From: Burkholderiaceae bacterium
Lineage (GTDB): Bacteria > Pseudomonadota > Gammaproteobacteria > Burkholderiales > Burkholderiaceae_C
Assembly: GCA_017999135.1 (NCBI GenBank)
Contig: JAGOBT010000200.1
Span: forward strand, 1 to 6,291
Direction: 5' to 3'
DNA length: 6,291 bases
A program made the position numbers and the translations under genes. Shown piece after piece: positions 1 to 6,045 of the stretch. The stretch's first letter is position 1. Each line of letters begins with the position of its first letter. The notes beneath the pieces were generated by a model, which made no database searches, had not been told where the DNA came from, and was given only the letters and a program-made list of their open reading frames with translations.

Positions 1-60
1 CACCAGCCACGAGCCCCCGCCGGCGATGGCGCATCGCCAGGCGGCGCGCAGCACGCCCAT
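1..60 (-). CDS. possible 5' end of a leftward gene, partial, low confidence
   Basis: Reading the minus strand from an ATG at 60-58 (or the adjoining GTG at 63-61) gives an open frame to the window edge, beginning MGVLRAAWRCAIAGGG. Nearly every third codon position in this frame is G or C up to about position 76, as expected of coding DNA in this genome, and the bias weakens beyond that. The frame is closed upstream by a stop at 114-112. No Shine-Dalgarno sequence is visible ahead of the start. The plus-strand frame that ends at the TAG at 113-115 shares the same wobble positions, so the signal could instead be the tail of a rightward gene. Only about 20 residues are visible and no family is recognised. 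Confidence 0.2.
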   Translation of the reverse strand, partial: MGVLRAAWRCAIAGGGSWLV

Positions 61-299
61 CACGCTGAGCGTGCCGGGATCAATGGTGTCGGTCCGGAAG
101 CATGCCGCATGCTAGTGCAGCGCCATGCGCGGCCCGGCACCCCGCACCCCCGATGCGGGCGGCCTGCTGTCGCTAGAACGTGCGACAGACAGGCCTGGGC
201 TGGCAGGACACACTTCTTCACGCTGTGACGCGCCCGCCGGGCGGGTCGGCCAGGGCTGCCCGCCCCGTGCGGGCCAGCCGCTCCAGGAGCACATCCCGC
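61..299. other. upstream region of the large gene, no convincing gene
   Basis: This stretch precedes the start codon at 300. It contains two copies of the palindrome GCATGC one base apart (100-105 and 107-112). A perfect six-base-pair stem with a seven-base loop lies at 141-159 (CCCGCA/TGCGGG), and a GC-only stem (CCCGC/GCGGG) at 233-245. Neither stem is followed by a T-run, so neither is a convincing intrinsic terminator. The large frame stays open back to a GTG at 180, but that extension has no ribosome binding site and would put about 40 arginine-rich residues ahead of the signal peptide, so I treat it as non-coding. No sigma-70 promoter matching consensus well is apparent. The promoter must lie here or further left. 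Confidence 0.5.
285..289 (+). promoter_or_regulatory. ribosome binding site deciding the start of the large gene
   Basis: AGGAG lies ten bases ahead of the ATG at 300 and supports that start over the in-frame GTG at 180, which has no such motif. The motif lies inside a short inverted repeat, GCTCC-A-GGAGC at 280-290. The messenger could fold locally (four base pairs with a CAG loop) and partly hide the ribosome binding site. Confidence 0.7.
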
Positions 300-428
300 A
301 TGCCATCCGCCCGCCGCACCGCCCGCGCCCTCCACCGCTCCCACCGTGTGCGCAAAGGCCTGGCGCTGTCGAGGCTCAGTGCGCTGATTGCACTGGCCTG
401 CATGCCGCCGATGGCGGCGATCGGTGCC
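300..428 (+). other. signal peptide of the large protein
   Basis: Residues 1-43 have a basic n-region of about 20 residues with eight Arg or Lys. A hydrophobic core follows at roughly residues 21-42 (LSALIALACMPPMAAIG), with a likely signal peptidase I cut after AIGA, before SFSDQ. The n-region is longer than in ordinary Sec signals. The arginine pair at residues 5-6 is not followed by the hydrophobic residues of a Tat motif. Cys34 is preceded by A-L-A, which is a poor lipobox. The exact cut site is inferred by eye. Confidence 0.75.
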
Positions 429-3400
429 AGCTTCTCTGACCAGGTCACCTTCAGCACTGCGAACCAGAGCCTGTGGGGCAGCGGTGTGGCCAGCGACATC
501 CTCTACAGCCCCTCGCTGGATCTGAAATGGGGCACCTACGCCGGCAACGCAGCCTCGCAGCTGTTCTCCTTCAACGGCATCACCAGCCTGACCGATCCGG
601 TGTTCGGTGCGTCGCTGGGGCGCTACGGCGCGTCGGCGTCGTTCAGCAGCTCGGGCCATCTGGGGCTGGGCTACAACGCCAGCATGCGCGGGGGCACGTT
701 TGCCTACAGCCAGACCCTGAACCCGGTGCTGACGCTGCCGGACAGCTTTGCAGCCCACACGCGGTTCACCGTGTCGTCGATCGACAGCCTGCGCAGCGCG
801 CCCACGGTCACGGCCGTGATGCCGCAGGTCAGCACCGCGGTCACCGCCACCTTCAAGTTCGACGGCAGCCTGTCGGCCACGGGCTGCATCGTCAGCTGCA
901 CCTCCACCACACAGAACTTCAGCATCGACCCAGGGCCGATCCAGATTGCCAGCTTCGATTCGCAACGCGACCGGCCGTTGCTGGTGGCGGGCTTCTCCAG
1001 GCCGTTTCTGCTGGCGGGCAAGCCGTTTCCCGTCGACATCGACTCGCCGGAGGGCGGCAAGATCGGCGTCGGCACCTTCAAGGTGGCCGACACCTTCAAG
1101 TCCAGCGATTGCGTGGCGGACGGGGCCGGGTCGCTGCATTGCGGCACGTCGTTCTTCAACGCCGACCTCGATCTGAGCGCGCTGGCGTCGGCCTACGGTG
1201 CACCGGTCGATGTCGACCGGTCGTTTGCGGGCATCAGCTTCCAGAGCCGACTGATCGATGTGGGACTCGTGCCCGAATACGGGCTGGCCCTGGACCTGAA
1301 GGTCCAGGCAACGGCCTTCACGCGCCTGGTCTTCGACAAGCCGGTCACCGAATTCAAGGCCGACGGGCAGTCAGTGCTGCACAGCGACGGCGTGGTCAAC
1401 GTCGCCATCGGCAGCGCGGTCTCGCTGGCCTTCGGCAGCCAGGTGGGGCGGCTGGTGGAGCGCACCCACTATCTCGCCAATCCCAGCTTCAGCACGGCCG
1501 TCGGTGCCGACGCCTCGGTGACGCTGGACACCAGGCTGGGCTGCGGCTTCAGCATCACCGCATTCGGAACAAAGGTGGTGCCCGACACCACCGGCAACTG
1601 CCTGAGCTCGGGCAGCACCACGCTGGACACGGGCACAGGCAACGTCTACAGCGGTACCTCCAACCTCAACACCATCCGCACGACCGCCACCTACCAGGGG
1701 CTGGGCAGCACCAACCAGTTGACCCTGACCGGCACCTACACGCCGGGCAGTCCGGCCATCAACGCAGGTGCCGGCAGCCTGGCCGCCTTGGCGGCGGGAC
1801 AGGTGGCCACCATCCACGGTGTCGGCGCCAGCTGGACCAACACCCGCGCCGCGCAGCTGTTCGTCGCTGGCGCCTTGCGCCTGGAGTCCGGCGGCCTGCT
1901 GGACAACAGCGAGGGCGCCGAACTGGTGATCGAGCGGGGCGCCAGCCTGACGACGACCGGCTTCGATGCCACTTACGCGTTGTCCGAGCTGCGCAACAGC
2001 CAATCTGCGGCGGCCGGCGCCGCGCCAGCCGTGATCAACAACTTCGGCACCGTCGACGTCAACGGGCGCATCACCAACAGCGGGATCATCCACAACTTCG
2101 GCGACTTCAGGCTCAACGCGGCCATCCTCAGCTTCCACGGCGGCGTGTTCAACAACGGCGCGGGCGGGGTCCTGACGATCGGCGATGCGCTCTACACGCT
2201 GAACCTGGGCTCCGCCGCCGCAGGCACCATCAACCTGCTGCCCGGCAGCAGGCTGCTCGTGAGCGGTGGCCTGTCCATCGCGCCTGGCTACAAGCAGATC
2301 AACGAGGGCGAGATCAGCGTCGGCGCAGCCGGCCAGCTGTCGGTCTTCGGCGAACTGCAGTTCGGCAACGGCAACCTGAACGGCAGCATGGCCTCGTCAG
2401 GGGAATTGACGACCCATGGCATCTCCGGCGGCGTGGTGAGCTTTCTGCGTTCGGACGACACCAGTTTCAGCAACGGCATCAGCGGCTCGGGTGGCGTGGT
2501 CAAGCGCGGCGTGAACACGCTGACCTTCACCGGCGACCAGACCTACACCGGCCTCACCAGCGTCGAGAGCGGCCGCCTCACGCTGGCCGGCCAGACGCGG
2601 TCCGGCCACATCCGCATCGCCGCCAGTGCGCACTTGGAGCTGCAGACGCCCACCGACCGCGACAACACGGCCGACACCCGGTTCACCGGCCAGGGCACGC
2701 TGGTGAAGACCGGCGGCGGAACCATGCTGTGGGGCGCCAGCCGGGCGGTGTTTGCGCTCGACGCCGGCGCCCGCATCGACGTGCTGGGCGGCATGTTCGT
2801 GGCCGGCTCCAACGCCAACGACGATTGGAGCGAGAACAGGGCGGGCCTCTTCGTGGCCGGCGGCGCCACCTTCTGGGGCGCCGAGAACAACGTGCGCCTG
2901 GACGCGCTGAGCGGCAGCGGCCGCATCCACTCGGGCTTCAACGGTGCCGGCTACGAGGCCCTGCGCTTCGGCGTGGCCGGTGGCTCGGGCAGTTTTTCGG
3001 GCGTGCTGGCTGATACCGATGCGGCCAACCGCCACGTCGGCAGCTTCATCAAGGAAGGCGCCGGCACCCAGGTGCTGACCGGCGACAACACCTTCACCGG
3101 TGACCTGGGCATCCTGGCTGGCCAGGTGCAGATCGGCGACGGCGGCACCAGCGGGTCGCTGGCGGCGCGGTCCATCGTCAACCAGGCCGAACTGAGCTTC
3201 TCGCGCAGCGACGACAGCCGCTTCGACGGCACCATCGTGGGCAGCGGCAACCTCACCAAGCTGGGCGCCGGCCAGTTGACGCTGACGCAGTCGCGCGCCA
3301 CGCTCAGCCCCGGCTACAGCGGCTTGACCAGCGTGCGCGGCGGCACCCTGGTGCTGACCCACATCAACAACTCGCGCGGGCACGACATCTCGCCGGGCGC

Positions 3401-5858
3401 AGTGCTCGAGCTGCAGGTGGCCAGCGGCAGCCGCAACGGCGCGGTGGCCACCCAGTTCACCGGCCAGGGCACGCTGCGCAAGTCGGGCGACGGCCAGTCG
3501 CTGTGGGGCGCCAGTGCGGCCACCTTCGCGATGGCCGCAGGCAGCCTGATCGACGTGCAGGGCGGCTCGTTCGTCGGCGGCTCGTCGGCCAACAAGGACT
3601 GGCGGCTCAACCAGAGCGCGCTGAACGTGGCCGCTGGCGCCCGCTTCGAAGGCGTGGAAGCGAATGTGCGTGTGGATGGCCTCAGCGGCGGTGGCCGCAT
3701 CAGCTCCGGCTTTGCCGGTGCCGGCTACACCGCCTTCACCCTGGGCGTGGCCGACGGCTCGGGCGACTTTGCGGGCGAACTGGCCGACAGCAGCCCCGGC
3801 CACGCGGGCCACTTCGTCAAGGTGGGCGGCGGCACGCAAACGTTGCGCGGCGCCAGCACCTTCACCGGCGGGTTCAGCATCGACGGCGGCACCGTGGCGC
3901 TGGCCGGCGGCAGCAACCGCCTGCCGACCGGCATCACGGTGCACATCCGCAACGGCGCCACGCTGGACCTGGGCGGCACGGCGCAGACATTGACGGGCCT
4001 GGGCACGGTGGGCGACCGCGTCGTTGGCAACCTGGGCGCCGGCAGCCTGTTCACGTCGAACGGCGTGTTCCTGCAGCGTGGCCGTGTCGACGCCACGCTG
4101 CAGGGCGGCGGCTCGGCCTTCCTGCAGCGGCTGTGGATCGGCGGTGACGCCACTGCCACCGTGCTGCTGAACGGCAGCAACGACATGGTCTACAGCGCCG
4201 ACCACAACCAGGTGATCATCGGCCACGGCACCACGGGAGCGGCGGGCACGGTGCGCGTTGGCCAGGCCAACGCGCTGGCCGCCGCCACCGAAGGCGTGCA
4301 GGTGTTTGCCGGCACGCTGGACCTGCATGGCGTGACGGCGGTGCGCGCGCGTGACATCGCGCTGCTGGGCGGCGCGGCCAGCGCGCTGGTCAACAGCGAC
4401 ACGGTGCGTGGCGCCAGCTTCCAGCAGGGGGTCGTGCTGGGCACGGCGGCGGCCAGCCGCGTCGGCGGGGCCGGCCACCTGGCGCTGGGCGGCACCATCA
4501 GCGGCCCGGGTGCCATCGACAAGATCGGCGCCGGCATGCTGCTGCTGTCCGGCACCAACAGCCACAGCGGCGGCACCACGGTGTCGGGCGGCGTGCTGTC
4601 GGTGTCACGTGATGCCAACCTGGGCAGCGGCAGCCTGCAGTTGCAGGGCGGCACCCTGCGCAACAGCGGTGCCTTCATCACGGCCCGCCAGGTCACCCTG
4701 GGCGCCGACGGCGGCACCTTCGACACCGCAGGTGGCTTTCTCACGGTCAACGGCGCGGTGGACGGATCCGGTGGCCTGACCAAGACCGGCAACGACATCC
4801 TGACGCTGGCCGGCGCCAAGACCTACAGCGGTGCCACCGTCGTCACGGCCGGCACGCTGAAGCTCGCGGCCAACGGCGCCAGCGCCTTGCACGCCGCCAG
4901 CCCGGGCATCGCCGTCGCCGCTGGCGCGCGGGTGCTGTTCACGGGCACCCAGGCCTACGCTGGCACCATCACCGGCGCTGGCCAGCTGGTGCATGAATTC
5001 GGCGGCACCACCATGCTGACCGGCACCGCCCTGCACACCGGCGGCACGCTGATCAGCGGCGGCACGCTGCAGGTGGGCGACGGCGGCAGCCGCGGCGCGC
5101 TGGCCAGCGATGTGGTCGACAACGGCCTGCTGGCCTTCAACCGCAGCGACGACGTGGTGTATGCCGGCACCATCAGCGGCACCGGCGGCGTGGCCCAGCT
5201 CGGCCCTGGCAGCCTGCGCCTGATGGGCAGCCACAGCTACCGCGGCGCCACCAGCGTCCGTGCGGGCACCCTGGTGGTCGACGGCGCGGCACGCGACAGC
5301 GCGTTCAGCGTGGATGCCGGCGCCACGCTCGCGGGCCACGGCCAGGTGGGCGCGCTGGCCGTGGCCGGCATCCTGGCGCCGGGCCATTCGCCTGGCCAGA
5401 TCAGCGCCGGTGCCACCACCTTCGCCGCCGGCGGCCAGTATGTGTGGGAGATCCACGACGGCACCGGCGCGGCCGGCATCGGCCATGACCTGCTGACCGT
5501 GGCCGGCAGCCTGACCATCGACGCCAGCCCCGACAGCCGGTTCACCGTGCGCCTGGTCTCGTTGCTGGGCGACCACACGCCTGGCGGGGCCGTCCACTTC
5601 GACGCCACGATCGACCACCGCTTCACGCTGGTGAGCACCAGCGCAGGCGTGCTGGGCTTCTCGGCCGATGAAGTTGCCATCGACAGCAGCGGCTTCCGCA
5701 ACGCAAGCTTTGGCGGCCAGTGGGCTGTGGCGGTCACGGGCCAGGACCTCACGCTGAACTTCACTGCCGCCGTGCCGGAGCCCGGCACCTACGCCCTGTT
5801 TCTGGCCGGGTTGCTGGTGCTGGGCAAGGCTGTGCGGCGGCAGCGGCTGAGCGCCTGA
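300..5858 (+). CDS. giant PEP-CTERM protein with autotransporter-associated beta-strand repeats
   Basis: This gene encodes a 1852-residue exported protein, probably a surface adhesin or matrix component; no enzymatic motif is seen. Residues 1-43 form a signal peptide with a long basic n-region. Residues 44 to about 445 are an unassigned domain containing all six mature cysteines. Residues from about 445 to 716 are rich in Gly, Asn and beta-strand turns, as in beta-helical adhesins. Eight PATR-type repeats (TIGR02601/PF12951-like) follow between residues 731 and 1662, then a typical pre-tail region (APGHSPG near 1693, YVWEI at 1714, a GHDLLTVAG-type strand). VPEP, a hydrophobic segment and RRQR close the protein at 1825-1852. 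There is no outer-membrane beta-barrel, so this is not a classical type V autotransporter. PEP-CTERM proteins are processed by an exosortase, which is not in this window. The start is set by the ribosome binding site at 285-289. The gene is apparently monocistronic, with a hairpin right after its stop. Exact function is unknown. Confidence 0.93.
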   Translation: MPSARRTARALHRSHRVRKGLALSRLSALIALACMPPMAAIGASFSDQVTFSTANQSLWGSGVASDILYSPSLDLKWGTYAGNAASQLFSFNGITSLTDPVFGASLGRYGASASFSSSGHLGLGYNASMRGGTFAYSQTLNPVLTLPDSFAAHTRFTVSSIDSLRSAPTVTAVMPQVSTAVTATFKFDGSLSATGCIVSCTSTTQNFSIDPGPIQIASFDSQRDRPLLVAGFSRPFLLAGKPFPVDIDSPEGGKIGVGTFKVADTFKSSDCVADGAGSLHCGTSFFNADLDLSALASAYGAPVDVDRSFAGISFQSRLIDVGLVPEYGLALDLKVQATAFTRLVFDKPVTEFKADGQSVLHSDGVVNVAIGSAVSLAFGSQVGRLVERTHYLANPSFSTAVGADASVTLDTRLGCGFSITAFGTKVVPDTTGNCLSSGSTTLDTGTGNVYSGTSNLNTIRTTATYQGLGSTNQLTLTGTYTPGSPAINAGAGSLAALAAGQVATIHGVGASWTNTRAAQLFVAGALRLESGGLLDNSEGAELVIERGASLTTTGFDATYALSELRNSQSAAAGAAPAVINNFGTVDVNGRITNSGIIHNFGDFRLNAAILSFHGGVFNNGAGGVLTIGDALYTLNLGSAAAGTINLLPGSRLLVSGGLSIAPGYKQINEGEISVGAAGQLSVFGELQFGNGNLNGSMASSGELTTHGISGGVVSFLRSDDTSFSNGISGSGGVVKRGVNTLTFTGDQTYTGLTSVESGRLTLAGQTRSGHIRIAASAHLELQTPTDRDNTADTRFTGQGTLVKTGGGTMLWGASRAVFALDAGARIDVLGGMFVAGSNANDDWSENRAGLFVAGGATFWGAENNVRLDALSGSGRIHSGFNGAGYEALRFGVAGGSGSFSGVLADTDAANRHVGSFIKEGAGTQVLTGDNTFTGDLGILAGQVQIGDGGTSGSLAARSIVNQAELSFSRSDDSRFDGTIVGSGNLTKLGAGQLTLTQSRATLSPGYSGLTSVRGGTLVLTHINNSRGHDISPGAVLELQVASGSRNGAVATQFTGQGTLRKSGDGQSLWGASAATFAMAAGSLIDVQGGSFVGGSSANKDWRLNQSALNVAAGARFEGVEANVRVDGLSGGGRISSGFAGAGYTAFTLGVADGSGDFAGELADSSPGHAGHFVKVGGGTQTLRGASTFTGGFSIDGGTVALAGGSNRLPTGITVHIRNGATLDLGGTAQTLTGLGTVGDRVVGNLGAGSLFTSNGVFLQRGRVDATLQGGGSAFLQRLWIGGDATATVLLNGSNDMVYSADHNQVIIGHGTTGAAGTVRVGQANALAAATEGVQVFAGTLDLHGVTAVRARDIALLGGAASALVNSDTVRGASFQQGVVLGTAAASRVGGAGHLALGGTISGPGAIDKIGAGMLLLSGTNSHSGGTTVSGGVLSVSRDANLGSGSLQLQGGTLRNSGAFITARQVTLGADGGTFDTAGGFLTVNGAVDGSGGLTKTGNDILTLAGAKTYSGATVVTAGTLKLAANGASALHAASPGIAVAAGARVLFTGTQAYAGTITGAGQLVHEFGGTTMLTGTALHTGGTLISGGTLQVGDGGSRGALASDVVDNGLLAFNRSDDVVYAGTISGTGGVAQLGPGSLRLMGSHSYRGATSVRAGTLVVDGAARDSAFSVDAGATLAGHGQVGALAVAGILAPGHSPGQISAGATTFAAGGQYVWEIHDGTGAAGIGHDLLTVAGSLTIDASPDSRFTVRLVSLLGDHTPGGAVHFDATIDHRFTLVSTSAGVLGFSADEVAIDSSGFRNASFGGQWAVAVTGQDLTLNFTAAVPEPGTYALFLAGLLVLGKAVRRQRLSA
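429..1634 (+). other. unassigned N-terminal domain with three close cysteine pairs
   Basis: Residues 44 to about 445 lack the PATR motif and have a different composition: more aromatic residues, more charge, and all of the mature protein's cysteines. These sit as pairs at 196/200, 271/281 and 415/434, a spacing that suggests three local disulfides in the periplasm or outside the cell. A recognisable landmark is LVFDKPV at residues 343-349. The sequence reads as alternating beta-strands throughout. I cannot name a family. It may be a binding head or a capping domain for the repeat stalk, but that is inference. Confidence 0.5.
2448..3149 (+). repeat. module A, first copy of an intragenic duplication
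   Basis: Residues 717-950 run from RSDDTSF through the first PATR unit, an insert with FTGQGTL (from residue 795), LWGAS and a GS-x-AN-x-DW motif, and end at the second PATR unit. The same order of motifs recurs in module B. At DNA level, a 21-base stretch at 2682-2702 is identical to 3456-3476, and 2727-2740 is identical to 3501-3514. Both give an offset of exactly 774 bases (258 codons), so no net indel separates these two anchors. Confidence 0.85.
2490..5285 (+). repeat. array of eight autotransporter-associated (PATR) beta-strand repeats
   Basis: Each unit follows the pattern G-x-hydrophobic-x-K-x-G-x-G-x-x-x-L-(T/S)-G-x-(N/x)-(T/S)-(Y/F)-(T/S)-G, then a G(T/x)L strand. By residue they start at about 731 (GGVVKRG), 914 (GSFIKEGAG), 983 (GNLTKLGAG), 1170 (GHFVKVGGG), 1404 (GAIDKIGAG), 1491 (GGLTKTG), 1561 (GQLVHEFGG) and 1629 (GGVAQLGPG). 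Such repeats build beta-helical stalks in autotransporter passengers and in many PEP-CTERM proteins. Spacing is uneven: the first four alternate with the long non-PATR inserts of the duplicated module, while the last four are closer together. Confidence 0.85.
3204..3918 (+). repeat. module B, second copy of the intragenic duplication
   Basis: Residues 969-1206 repeat the plan of module A: RSDDSRF, PATR unit, FTGQGTL from residue 1053, LWGAS, GSSANKDW, a VEANVRVDGLSGGGRI stretch that matches AENNVRLDALSGSGRI in module A, then a PATR unit. Most positions have diverged, so the duplication is old, but the short identical DNA stretches remain. A shorter third relative starts at residue 1593 (GDGG...RSDDVVY at 1615) and matches the A/B junction at residues 946-972. 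Confidence 0.85.
5772..5855 (+). other. PEP-CTERM sorting signal
   Basis: Residues 1825-1852 begin VPEP, continue through a hydrophobic segment (YALFLAGLLVLG at 1831-1842) and end with a basic cluster (K1843, RRQR at 1846-1849) three residues before the C-terminus. This is the standard three-part PEP-CTERM tail recognised by exosortases, which cut near the PEP motif at the inner membrane. It commits the protein to a sorting system encoded elsewhere in the genome and implies a Gram-negative, exopolysaccharide-producing host. Confidence 0.93.
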
Positions 5859-5864
5859 CGCGAC

Positions 5865-5892
5865 ACGGTCGGCACGCGCCGCGTGCTACCGT
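5865..5892 (+). terminator. hairpin after the large gene, probable terminator
   Basis: ACGGT (5865-5869) pairs with ACCGT (5888-5892). After one bulged C at 5870, GGCACGC (5871-5877) pairs with GCGTGCT (5881-5887), leaving a GCC loop. That gives twelve base pairs including one G-U wobble, beginning six bases after the TGA stop. No T-run follows, so it is either a U-tract-free terminator, as occurs in GC-rich bacteria, or an mRNA 3'-end stabiliser. It separates the large gene from selC. Confidence 0.55.
5884..5892 (+). promoter_or_regulatory. weak candidate extended -10 element for selC
   Basis: TG-c-TACCGT lies 14 bases ahead of the mature tRNA start at 5906. It matches the extended -10 TG and three of six bases of TATAAT (T1, A2, T6). 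No good -35 hexamer sits at normal spacing. It overlaps the right arm of the hairpin, so terminator and promoter may share sequence here. This is a weak call; selC could also be transcribed by read-through. Confidence 0.2.
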
Positions 5893-5905
5893 CTCCATGC
5901 ACAAA

Positions 5906-6001
5906 GGAAGGGCCAGGTCTCCCGGTGGGGCTCCCGGTCTTCAAAACCGGAGGGGTGCGCCCAGCGTGCCCGGTGGGTTCGACTCCCATGCCCTTCCGCC
6001 A
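5906..6001 (+). tRNA. selC: selenocysteine tRNA (anticodon TCA)
   Basis: This 96-base gene encodes tRNA-Sec, which is charged with serine, converted by SelA and delivered by SelB to in-frame UGA codons. The acceptor stem is a perfect eight base pairs (GGAAGGGC 5906-5913 with GCCCTTCC 5990-5997), followed by G and an encoded CCA. The T arm has five pairs (GTGGG 5973-5977 with CCCAT 5985-5989) around TTCGACT, giving the bacterial 8+5 arrangement. The D stem has six pairs including wobbles (5916-5921 with 5927-5932). The anticodon stem CCGGT/ACCGG encloses the loop CTTCAAA, with TCA at 5941-5943. The long variable arm has seven pairs (5953-5959 with 5965-5971). All of these are diagnostic and none of the stems is broken. 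Sel proteins and selenoproteins lie outside the window. Confidence 0.97.
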
Positions 6002-6019
6002 GCCAGCGCGGCGCCGCCA

Positions 6020-6043
6020 GCAAGGGGAAACCGCAAGGGGAAA
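6020..6043 (+). repeat. 11-base direct repeat upstream of phaR
   Basis: GCAAGGGGAAA occurs at 6020-6030 and again at 6033-6043, a 13-base period, between the selC 3' end and the phaR promoter. It may be a tandem binding site or simply a local duplication. I recognise no regulator for it. Confidence 0.5.
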
Positions 6044-6045
6044 GT

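Noticed and set aside
201..215. Possible sigma-54 promoter (TGGCAG at the -24 position), since some PEP-CTERM genes use RpoN
   Set aside because: The -12 half is ACTT instead of TTGC, so the invariant GC is missing at the required spacing.
180..299. GTG at 180 as the start of the large gene
   Set aside because: It has no Shine-Dalgarno sequence and would place about 40 Arg/Pro-rich residues before the signal peptide. The ATG at 300 has AGGAG ten bases upstream.
312..332. Twin-arginine (Tat) signal
   Set aside because: The RR at residues 5-6 is followed by T-A-R and not by the hydrophobic pair of the Tat consensus.
390..401. Lipobox at Cys34 of the signal peptide
   Set aside because: The residues before Cys are A-L-A, lacking the usual Leu or similar large residue at -3, and a standard signal peptidase I site follows at AIGA.
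473..3013. An 846-codon open frame on the plus strand in another frame
   Set aside because: The product is dominated by Arg, Gln, Gly and His with no motif, as expected from an off-frame reading of a GC-rich gene. The overlapping frame has clear PATR and PEP-CTERM features.
2397..4565. A 722-codon open frame on the minus strand, and several other long antisense frames opposite the large gene
   Set aside because: They follow from the high GC content and third-position bias of the sense gene. Their translations are Ala/Arg/Gln/His-rich with no domain, signal or ribosome binding site.
2448..5285. CRISPR array or satellite DNA suggested by the repeated GGCGGCACC-like words
   Set aside because: The repeats are in-frame, diverged protein repeats of uneven spacing, fully explained by the PATR units.
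5906..6001. selC as an attachment site of a genomic island
   Set aside because: No second copy of the tRNA 3' end, no integrase and no compositional break are seen. The gene directly downstream is the ordinary chromosomal gene phaR.
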